DNA of 6,037 bases from Candidatus Parcubacteria bacterium (GTDB lineage Bacteria > Patescibacteriota > Patescibacteriia > CAIXNZ01): positions 1 through 6,037 of the forward strand of contig JAPLYF010000013.1 in NCBI GenBank assembly GCA_026395675.1. The letters run 5' to 3'. The notes under the pieces are model-generated. The model saw nothing but the letters and a program-made list of their open reading frames with translations, was not told the origin of the DNA and did not search any database. Shown here in pieces: positions 1 to 4,166 of the stretch (the stretch's first letter is position 1; each line of letters opens with the position of its first letter). The position numbers and the translations under genes were made by a program.

Positions 1-319
1 TTGAATGGTCAGGATTAACGCTATAAGCGCCTTTATTGCCTGCTTCCATAATACTTGGGCCGCCGCCAGTTATAACAGTATATCCGTGTTTGGCTAAGAT
101 TCTGCCCATTTTTTCCGCTTCCTTAACCCATTCACTGTTCTATGGCAGACGGGCTGAGCCAAAGAGGGTAACTTATTTATGAAATTGAGAGAGAAATTGA
201 AAACCATCAACAAATTCTGACATAATGCGAAAAATACGCCAGGTAATATCTGACATGTTTTTTAGAGAAATTTTACGTTCCATGGGATGCATGGGGACTT
301 TGTTTTTCTTTTTGGGCAT
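1..319 (-). pseudogene. LOG-family (lysine-decarboxylase-like, TIGR00730-type) gene, two in-frame stops, 3' end outside window
   Basis: One reading frame from ATG at 319 to the window edge matches the N-terminal half of LOG-family Rossmann proteins, which typically hydrolyse nucleoside 5'-monophosphates (cytokinin-activating type). Visible landmarks in order are a basic start (MPKKKNK), EFVDGFQFLSQF, VTLFGSARLP, then ILAKHGYTVITGGGPSIMEA, the family's GGGPGIMEAxN loop with Ser for the second Gly. The frame is broken by TAA at 173-175 (before VTLFGSAR) and TAG at 140-142 (after SARLP). Homologues often have Glu or another polar residue there, so each stop could be one base change such as GAA to TAA. 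No Shine-Dalgarno precedes the ATG. The last visible residues, NPDHS, match the repeat-encoded residues in mutS instead of the usual Gly-rich continuation. Family assignment is firm; loss of function is inferred. Sequencing error or recoding is possible, but the neighbouring genes use TAA and TAG as normal stops. Confidence 0.78.
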
Positions 320-326
320 AGGTAAT

Positions 327-377
327 TTAGGTTATATAAGGTTTTATTAGGTTATATGAAGTTTTATGAGGTTGCAG
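327..377. repeat. 10-bp tandem repeat (AGGTTnTATn), about five units
   Basis: Successive decamers GTTATATAAG, GTTTTATTAG, GTTATATGAA, GTTTTATGAG and the partial GTTGCAG run without a gap from 331. Viewed as 20-bp units, 327-346 and 347-366 agree at 18 of 20 positions. The array lies in the putative 5' leader of the LOG-family pseudogene, just upstream of its ATG, and carries an in-frame stop, so it is not a missed N-terminus. Function unknown; replication slippage or helically phased protein binding are both possible. Confidence 0.7.
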
Positions 378-388
378 TTGGAATTATG

Positions 389-418
389 TCCGCCAGAGGC
401 GGATCCGCCTTTGGCGGA
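389..418. repeat. 30-bp near-perfect palindrome made of two GC-rich hairpins
   Basis: Two 15-bp units, TCCGCCAGAGGCGGA (389-403) and TCCGCCTTTGGCGGA (404-418), lie head to tail. Each can fold alone (TCCGCC with GGCGGA around a 3-base loop), and together they form a palindrome with one mismatched pair, centred on GGATCC. It is strikingly GC-rich against AT-rich surroundings. No T-run follows on either strand, so it is not a standard terminator. A REP-like dispersed repeat is the likeliest identity. Confidence 0.75.
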
Positions 419-430
419 AATTATGATATA

Positions 431-460
431 ATTATAACATAAATTAAACCGCCTTGTCAT
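431..460 (-). promoter_or_regulatory. Candidate extended -10 promoter for the LOG-family pseudogene
   Basis: On the minus strand, TGTTATAAT (431-439) is a perfect -10 hexamer with the extended TGn. ATGACA (455-460), five of six bases of the -35 consensus, lies 18 bp upstream. The -35 falls in the end of the palindromic repeat at 454-525, so the repeat may have supplied part of the promoter. The -10 sits in a near-perfect 22-bp AT palindrome (421-442). A transcript would start near 424 and carry the double hairpin and the 10-bp repeats in its leader. Confidence 0.45.
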
Positions 461-525
461 TCCGAATTCAATGAGGAATCTATTACTACGATGTAATAGA
501 TCCTTCGCTTCGCTCTGGATGACAA
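454..525. repeat. 72-bp palindromic repeat element downstream of mutL
   Basis: The ends are inverted: TTGTCATTCC (454-463) against GGATGACAA (517-525). The core is a perfect 9-bp stem, ATCTATTAC (478-486) with GTAATAGAT (493-501), around a 6-base loop. The right arm carries TAGATCCTTC and GGATGACA, which are also present in the element inside mutS (5443-5452 and 5511-5518), so the two are probably family members. It begins 11 bases past the mutL stop. It may act as a bidirectional hairpin or transcript end, although no T-run follows on the minus strand. Confidence 0.75.
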
Positions 526-535
526 AGCGGGAGCT

Positions 536-2317
536 TTATTTTCTTTTGAAATTTTTGGCCAATTGGTCTAGGGTTAATTCCATAATAAATGGGCGGCCAT
601 GGGGGCAGGTATTGATTTTATCCATCATGGCAATGACATCTTGGAGTAATTTAATTTGTTCTTCGGATTCCAGCTTATCTTCAAATTTAACTGCAGTGCG
701 GCAGGCAGCATATTTTATAACCAAATCTTTTTTTTCATCAATTGATTTTGAGGAATTAAAATCATGTTCTTCCAGATCATTAATTAATCCCAAAATTGTT
801 TGTTTGATGTCCAATTTATCAAGTTCCTGGGGAACCGCATTAACAATAAAGGAATTGCCACTAAAGATTTCAATGTCAAAACCTAAATCAACTAGAAATT
901 TCTGGCTTTGTTTAAGGATTTCTGTTTCTCTAGCTGATAATTCCAAAGTTAAGGGTAAAAGCAGTTTTTGGCTTTTAATATTTGTGGAGGCAAATTCTTT
1001 TTTAAATCTTTCATACAGAATTCTTTCAGCAGCAGCGTGCTGGTCAATGATTAGCACGGCGCTTGGCGCCTCGACTAAGAGGTATGAGTTATGTATTTGT
1101 CCAATCAAGCGCCAAGCGCCGATCATGGGCTGTTCTTTCTGCTCTTCAAATTCATCATTTAAAATCTGTTTGGAAAATTCCAGGGCTTGAGAAATTTGGG
1201 AGGGTCTGGTTTGAATATTTTTAAAATTTTGCTGATAACTTACGTGCGGTTTAAAAGTCTGGCTGGTTGCTTGCGATTTTAAAGTATAAGTTTTAACTGG
1301 CTGGCCCGATTCAGTTTTTAAACGCGCTGGCATTAAATTAACAGCCAGGCAGTTTTGAATTGTTTTTAAAACAGTTAAAAATATTTCATTAGTGTCTTTA
1401 AATTTAACTTCTGCTTTGCGCGGATGAACATTTACATCTACTAATTGCGGCGGCAGTTTTATACTCAAAACAAAAACAGGATTTAATTCCCTGGGAATTA
1501 AACTGCCATAACCATCCTTGATTGCTTTAGCAATTAAAAAATCAGAAACAGCGCGATTATTGACAAAGATAAATTGTGATTTCCTGTTTTGTCTGGCAAT
1601 TTCCGGCTTGCCAATAAAGCCAGTAATTTCAATTGTGCCTTGTTGTTTTATTTCTAAAAGATCTTTGGCAATGTCCAGGCCTAAAACCTGCTTTATTCTT
1701 TCCAGCCAATTATTGGTTTTAGGCAAGTTTAAAACCAAAGTTTTATTATGAGTAAGTTTAAAACTGATTTGCGGGTTAATTAAGGCAAATTGGGTGACTG
1801 TTTCTAAAATATGATTATATTCAGTCAAAGGAGTTTTAAGAAACTTTTTGCGCGCCGGCACATTATAAAATAAATCCTTGATTGTTATTCTGGTTCCTTC
1901 TGCGCAGCCACATGGCTCAATTTTCAATTTTCCATTTTCAATTTTCAAACTTGTGCCCTCAATTCCCTCTTTAGTTTTTGTTTCTAAAGTAAATTGAGAA
2001 ACCGCTGAAATGCTGGCTAAAGCTTCACCACGAAAACCAAGTGTTTGAATATTAAAAAGATCTTCCAGTGTAGAAATTTTGGAAGTGGCATGACGCTCAA
2101 TTGAAAGTTCCGCGTCTTCTTTATTCATACCAGCGCCATTGTCTTGAATAACAATCAAATCAGTGCCGCCTTTTTCTAGATCAATGGAAATTTGATCAGC
2201 TTTGGCATCAATTGAGTTTTCTACAAGTTCTTTGACAACCGAAGCAGGCCGTTCAACAACTTCACCAGCTGCGATTTTATTAATTAAATCTTGATCTAGT
2301 TTTTTTATTTTGGTCAT
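536..2317 (-). CDS. mutL: DNA mismatch repair protein MutL (endonuclease type)
   Basis: MutL couples mismatch recognition by MutS to strand processing. The 593-residue protein is complete. The N-terminal GHKL ATPase shows ELVENSIDA (30-38, catalytic Glu30 and Mg-binding Asn34), DNGAGM (59-64), ATSK (77-80) and TLGFRGEALASI (92-103), followed by DLFYNVPARKKFL (148-160) and the transducer domain with VNVHPRKAEV (295-304). A polar linker covers about 330-398. The C-terminal domain carries the endonuclease motif DQHAAAERILYE (425-436), ACR (538-540) and the metal-site motif CPHGRP (571-576), so this MutL should nick DNA itself, as in bacteria without MutH. The ATG at 2317 gives the normal MutL N-terminus. 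No clear Shine-Dalgarno precedes it; a small hairpin (2325-2339) sits there instead. A terminator separates it from the small genes upstream, so it is likely transcribed alone. A heptamer repeat lies within it at 1917-1949. Confidence 0.97.
   Translation of the reverse strand: MTKIKKLDQDLINKIAAGEVVERPASVVKELVENSIDAKADQISIDLEKGGTDLIVIQDNGAGMNKEDAELSIERHATSKISTLEDLFNIQTLGFRGEALASISAVSQFTLETKTKEGIEGTSLKIENGKLKIEPCGCAEGTRITIKDLFYNVPARKKFLKTPLTEYNHILETVTQFALINPQISFKLTHNKTLVLNLPKTNNWLERIKQVLGLDIAKDLLEIKQQGTIEITGFIGKPEIARQNRKSQFIFVNNRAVSDFLIAKAIKDGYGSLIPRELNPVFVLSIKLPPQLVDVNVHPRKAEVKFKDTNEIFLTVLKTIQNCLAVNLMPARLKTESGQPVKTYTLKSQATSQTFKPHVSYQQNFKNIQTRPSQISQALEFSKQILNDEFEEQKEQPMIGAWRLIGQIHNSYLLVEAPSAVLIIDQHAAAERILYERFKKEFASTNIKSQKLLLPLTLELSARETEILKQSQKFLVDLGFDIEIFSGNSFIVNAVPQELDKLDIKQTILGLINDLEEHDFNSSKSIDEKKDLVIKYAACRTAVKFEDKLESEEQIKLLQDVIAMMDKINTCPHGRPFIMELTLDQLAKNFKRK
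1917..1949 (-). repeat. Imperfect 7-bp tandem repeat inside mutL
   Basis: Plus-strand units TCAATTT, TCAATTT, TCCATTT and TCAATTT, then a degenerate partial unit, run head to tail. They encode the repetitive SLKIENGKLKIE (mutL residues 123-134) in a variable stretch of the ATPase domain shortly before DLFYN. Because 7 is not a multiple of 3, loss or gain of a unit would shift the frame. Family alignments from memory show a similar number of residues here, so this is not an obvious insertion. Confidence 0.6.
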
Positions 2318-2350
2318 AATAATACAGATTACAGATCTGCCGATATACCT

Positions 2351-2379
2351 AATTTACCAGTTTTCAGAAATCCAAGCAA
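2351..2379 (-). promoter_or_regulatory. Candidate mutL promoter
   Basis: Minus-strand TTGCTT (2374-2379), a 17-bp spacer and TAAATT (2351-2356) preceded by the extended TGG give a weak sigma-70-like promoter. It starts directly after the upstream terminator's T-run and about 34 bases before the mutL ATG. The match is much poorer than in the three promoters of the small-gene block. Confidence 0.4.
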
Positions 2380-2404
2380 GAAAAAACCCGCTAAGAGTAG
2401 CGGG
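2378..2404 (-). terminator. Intrinsic terminator of the 88/72-residue gene pair
   Basis: On the minus strand a perfect 7-bp stem, CCCGCTA and TAGCGGG around loop CTCT (2387-2404), is followed by TTTTTTCTT. The stop codon of the 72-residue gene (2391-2393) lies inside the stem, so coding and termination signals overlap. It insulates mutL from the small-gene block. Confidence 0.9.
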
Positions 2405-2609
2405 CTATGTAGATGAACCAAAAAAAGGATTTTTTTAGGTGTTGCGGCGATTTTTTCAAGACCGAGATTAGGGTCGGCTTGTCATGATAGCGGAGAATTT
2501 CGTTTCTTCTCTGTTCGATATATTCCATGAGCAGATTGACCATAAAAACGATTACTGCGATCAAGGAATATGCAGCTAAGATAAGAACGCCGATTTTATA
2601 AAGATCCAT
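2391..2609 (-). CDS. Small single-pass membrane protein, unknown family
   Basis: A 72-residue protein that I do not recognise. A hydrophobic segment at about residues 6-29 (GVLILAAYSLIAVIVFMVNL) is followed by a basic, polar tail (EQRRNEILRYHDK) and a second moderately hydrophobic patch near the C-terminus (FFWFIYIARY). The positive-inside rule puts the tail in the cytoplasm. Start ATG 2609 is well supported: AAAGGAGG lies 6 bases upstream, inside the last codons of the preceding 88-residue gene, which it overlaps by 14 bases. The pair should be translationally coupled and the products may work together. The stop codon is part of the terminator stem. It is likely a real gene from its signals; its function is unknown. 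Confidence 0.75.
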   Translation of the reverse strand: MDLYKIGVLILAAYSLIAVIVFMVNLLMEYIEQRRNEILRYHDKPTLISVLKKSPQHLKKSFFWFIYIARYS

Positions 2610-2862
2610 CTTGTCCTCCTTTGAATAATAATTTTAATAACCGTTTTTTTAGGATATCTTGTAGAAACGGCGCAACAATGGCCGTTATTATTACGGGCCA
2701 CCAGGCGTCAAGTTCATAGCCCTTCATGGCCTCGGCAATCCCGAAAATGAGCAAAAAGATCAATAATCCGATAATTACGGACAGACCATTAGCTATTGTC
2801 AATGAAACTTTATAATGTTTAAGAAAACTTGGCTCTTTATTAATGTCTGTTTTTTCAGCCAT
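2596..2862 (-). CDS. Small two-pass membrane protein, unknown family
   Basis: An 88-residue protein that I do not recognise. A polar N-terminus (MAEKTDINKEPSF) precedes hydrophobic segments at about 20-45 (rich in Ile, Leu and Phe) and 54-70 (WWPVIITAIVAPFLQDI), then a basic end (LKKRLLKLLFKGG). The true start is ATG 2862, which has AAAGGAGGTG just upstream. The longer frame beginning at 2901 is excluded because that codon lies at the -10 of the promoter, before the expected transcript start near 2885. It is the first gene of a two-gene operon. Its last codons contain the Shine-Dalgarno of the 72-residue gene. The helical hairpin with a basic tail could suit a small channel, holin-like or anchoring protein, but no signature supports a specific role. 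Confidence 0.8.
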   Translation of the reverse strand: MAEKTDINKEPSFLKHYKVSLTIANGLSVIIGLLIFLLIFGIAEAMKGYELDAWWPVIITAIVAPFLQDILKKRLLKLLFKGGQDGSL

Positions 2863-2891
2863 TTTACACCTCCTTTTGGATTTGATTTTTA

Positions 2892-2920
2892 AGTTTAGCA
2901 AATGATTTAATTTTTGTCAA
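2892..2920 (-). promoter_or_regulatory. Sigma-70 promoter of the 88/72-residue gene pair
   Basis: Minus-strand TTGACA (2915-2920), a 17-bp spacer and TAAACT (2892-2897) with the extended TGC. It is followed at about 20 bases by AAAGGAGGTG and ATG 2862. It begins TTGACAAAAA, like the other two promoters of the block. Confidence 0.85.
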
Positions 2921-2930
2921 CCATTTCTAC

Positions 2931-2957
2931 AAATTAAAAATAAACCCCTAAAGGGGT
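2931..2957 (-). terminator. Second (back-up) terminator after the 162-residue gene
   Basis: Minus-strand ACCCCT and AGGGGT (2944-2957) form a short GC-rich stem with a very small loop, followed by TTATTTTTAATTT. It lies 40 bases beyond the stronger terminator at 2997-3028 and just before the next promoter, forming a tandem terminator arrangement. Confidence 0.7.
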
Positions 2958-2996
2958 AAATCCTGAATAGGAGTTAATGCTTTAGCCTTTTATCTT

Positions 2997-3028
2997 AATA
3001 AGAAAAGCCGCAAGCGAGTGCCTGCGGC
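2997..3028 (-). terminator. Intrinsic terminator of the 162-residue gene
   Basis: Minus-strand GCCGCAGGC and GCTTGCGGC (3007-3028) form a 9-bp stem with one G-U pair around loop ACTC, followed by TTTTCTTATT. Its sequence is nearly the same as the terminator at 3689-3717, so the two were probably copied from one another or from a shared source. Confidence 0.9.
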
Positions 3029-3051
3029 CGGTTTGTAATTATTCTCTGAGT

Positions 3052-3540
3052 TTATGATTTCAGAATATTGACGATATTTTCCAAGATTTTTCTGGCGAGA
3101 ATATCTTCGTTGTGTTCTTGGGTATATCCAGCAGCCAGAACTTCCTCGTTCTTTGATGAATGTCGGAGTTTGTAGTCGCAATAAGTAAATGGTTCGTTTT
3201 CCCAGGCAGCTCCTTGGAGGATAAATGTGTCTACCTTGGTTATTGCATTGATATCTTTGGAGTTGATGATATCCAGACATTCTTTATCAAGCAGATAAAG
3301 CACTTTGGCCCCGTTGGAAATAAGAGCATTCATTAATAAGCTTTCAAAGCCTGTTTTGCCCTTATCCGGTCTTCTTAGAATGACCACGAAGTTTTTTCCG
3401 GAAAGAGTGGATTTTATTTCTTCAATCCTTTTTTGTTCTCTTTCTTTTGTTTTGCGTTCTTCTTTGCGCTCCTTATAAACGCCGTACATGAGCGCCACGA
3501 AAAGAACGAGCAATACCAAACCGAAAATAATACCTTCCAT
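3052..3540 (-). CDS. Membrane-anchored protein with C-terminal alpha/beta domain, unknown family
   Basis: A 162-residue protein. Residues 3-21 form one membrane helix (IIFGLVLLVLFVALMYGVY). A very charged stretch at 22-47 (KERKEERKTKEREQKRIEE) is likely a helix or coiled coil and, by the positive-inside rule, cytoplasmic. A compact domain follows from about 49: a strand (NFVVILRR), a helix (FESLLMNALISNGAKVLYL), strands around VDTFILQGAAW and TYCDYKLRH to EEVLAAGYT, and a final helix (ILARKILENIVNIL). This order loosely recalls the CsgG/LpoB nucleotide-free fold, but that is a weak inference, and those proteins act outside the cytoplasm. Start ATG 3540 is chosen because AGGAGGAAG lies just upstream. 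The in-frame ATG at 3591 has no Shine-Dalgarno. It is monocistronic, with a strong promoter and tandem terminators. Confidence 0.82.
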   Translation of the reverse strand: MEGIIFGLVLLVLFVALMYGVYKERKEERKTKEREQKRIEEIKSTLSGKNFVVILRRPDKGKTGFESLLMNALISNGAKVLYLLDKECLDIINSKDINAITKVDTFILQGAAWENEPFTYCDYKLRHSSKNEEVLAAGYTQEHNEDILARKILENIVNILKS

Positions 3541-3617
3541 AACTTCCTCCTGTTTTTTTGTTCCACACATTAAACTTTCAGCATTTTTCATAAAGAAGTT
3601 TTAAGGTGAAACAATGC

Positions 3618-3652
3618 TCCTAAATTAACCCAAAGAGTTAATTGTTTTAGGA
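3618..3652 (-). promoter_or_regulatory. Hairpin or operator at the transcript start of the 162-residue gene
   Basis: AATTAAC (3623-3629) pairs with GTTAATT (3637-3643) around a 7-base loop, extended by TCCTA (3618-3622) with TAGGA (3648-3652) across a 4-base bulge. The expected transcript start is near 3652, so the first roughly 35 nucleotides of the message would fold. This could be a 5' stabilising hairpin or, as DNA, a dyad operator overlapping the start site. The leader to the ATG is about 110 bases, long compared with the other genes here. Confidence 0.5.
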
Positions 3653-3658
3653 TGTTTT

Positions 3659-3687
3659 ATTATAGCACATCATTTTGTTTTTGTCAA
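3659..3687 (-). promoter_or_regulatory. Consensus sigma-70 promoter of the 162-residue gene
   Basis: Minus-strand TTGACA (3682-3687), a 17-bp spacer and TATAAT (3659-3664) with extended TGC: a perfect consensus promoter. The -35 follows directly on the T-run of the upstream terminator, so termination and initiation signals are fused. Confidence 0.92.
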
Positions 3688-3688
3688 G

Positions 3689-3717
3689 AAAAAAGCCGCA
3701 AGTGTGTGCCTGCGGCT
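3689..3717 (-). terminator. Intrinsic terminator of the 117-residue gene
   Basis: Minus-strand AGCCGCA and TGCGGCT (3694-3717) form a stem that can be extended by two pairs around a CACACA loop, followed by TTTTTTCTT. It lies 20 bases past the stop codon and is nearly the same sequence as the terminator at 2997-3028. mutS has no clear terminator of its own, so mutS read-through would also end here. Confidence 0.9.
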
Positions 3718-3737
3718 GGATTTTGAAGAATCCATTT

Positions 3738-4091
3738 TCATATGATAATTTCACGAAAACGAAACTTGCTTTGAAATCGAGATGCGATGATTATAAGTAT
3801 ATAGATTGCGGGTCCGGCAACTATTGGGCTTATCAGTATCGTGCGATTATTGCACAATAGCAGTTCGGAAAGTGACACGGGTAGAACAATGAAGGCGAGA
3901 CTGAACCCGAAACACATTACTGTAGCTACTGCTCTTACGTAATGGTATTCGCCCAATTGGGTAAAAAACTTTTCAAAAGGCAGGTGCCTTTTTCTTTTGT
4001 CATCGCATAATAGCCCGCATATTACCCAATCCATTATCCATGCAAAATACAGCCAATAGGCCACCAGTAACACGAAAATTATTTCTTTCAT
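3738..4091 (-). CDS. Small three-pass membrane protein, unknown family
   Basis: A 117-residue protein that I do not recognise. Hydrophobic segments lie at about 3-28 (aromatic-rich, AYWLYFAWIMDWVICGLL), 54-79 and 85-105 (ILISPIVAGPAIYILIIIA). A basic loop (DDKRKRHLPFEKFF, 30-43) lies between the first two, and the tail is basic (RFQSKFRFRE). The charge pattern suggests a cytoplasmic loop after helix 1 and a cytoplasmic C-terminus if helices 2 and 3 form a hairpin. Four cysteines are present, three of them in or next to membrane segments. Start ATG 4091 has AAGGAG 6 bases upstream. It has its own promoter, whose -35 overlaps the mutS stop, and its own terminator. Function cannot be assigned from sequence; the expression signals argue that it is a real gene. 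Confidence 0.8.
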   Translation of the reverse strand: MKEIIFVLLVAYWLYFAWIMDWVICGLLCDDKRKRHLPFEKFFTQLGEYHYVRAVATVMCFGFSLAFIVLPVSLSELLLCNNRTILISPIVAGPAIYILIIIASRFQSKFRFREIII

Positions 4092-4114
4092 TTCTTTCTC
4101 CTTGAAGCTTTTTT

Positions 4115-4130
4115 ACTCGGTATATTGAGT
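4115..4130. promoter_or_regulatory. Possible operator dyad at the start site of the 117-residue gene
   Basis: ACTCGGTATATTGAGT is a 16-bp imperfect dyad (six of eight pairs match) immediately downstream of the -10 at 4138-4143, about where transcription should begin. It could bind a repressor or simply form a short leader hairpin. The evidence is only the symmetry and the position. Confidence 0.25.
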
Positions 4131-4137
4131 ATGTTTT

Positions 4138-4166
4138 ATAATATCATCTATTTCGGTTTTTGTCAA
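4138..4166 (-). promoter_or_regulatory. Sigma-70 promoter of the 117-residue gene
   Basis: Minus-strand TTGACA (4161-4166), a 17-bp spacer and TATTAT (4138-4143) with extended TGA. The mutS stop codon TGA (4163-4165) lies inside the -35, so mutS coding sequence and this promoter share bases. It begins TTGACAAAAA, as do the other two promoters of the block. Confidence 0.88.

Noticed and set aside
327..418. CRISPR-like array
   Set aside because: The repeats are 10-bp units with no spacers and a separate palindrome. There are no regularly spaced 25-35 bp repeats and no cas gene.
471..1190. Long plus-strand open frame (239 codons) opposite mutL
   Set aside because: It lies antisense to well-conserved MutL coding sequence, has no credible start signal (it begins inside the palindromic repeat), and its translation is Ser/Leu-rich, as expected of an antisense shadow.
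2863..2901. N-terminal extension of the 88-residue protein from ATG 2901
   Set aside because: The codons lie over the -10 and expected transcript start. The inner ATG at 2862 has a strong Shine-Dalgarno.
2990..3280. Second minus-strand frame overlapping the 162-residue gene
   Set aside because: It is out of frame with the supported gene, runs through the terminator at 2997-3028, has no Shine-Dalgarno, and has an implausible Arg/Gly-rich translation.
3541..3591. N-terminal extension of the 162-residue protein from ATG 3591
   Set aside because: There is no Shine-Dalgarno before 3591, while AGGAGGAAG directly precedes ATG 3540, and the membrane anchor then begins naturally at the N-terminus.
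3675..3860. Plus-strand 61-codon frame
   Set aside because: It runs through a promoter, a terminator hairpin and the 3' end of the minus-strand 117-residue gene, and has no ribosome binding site.
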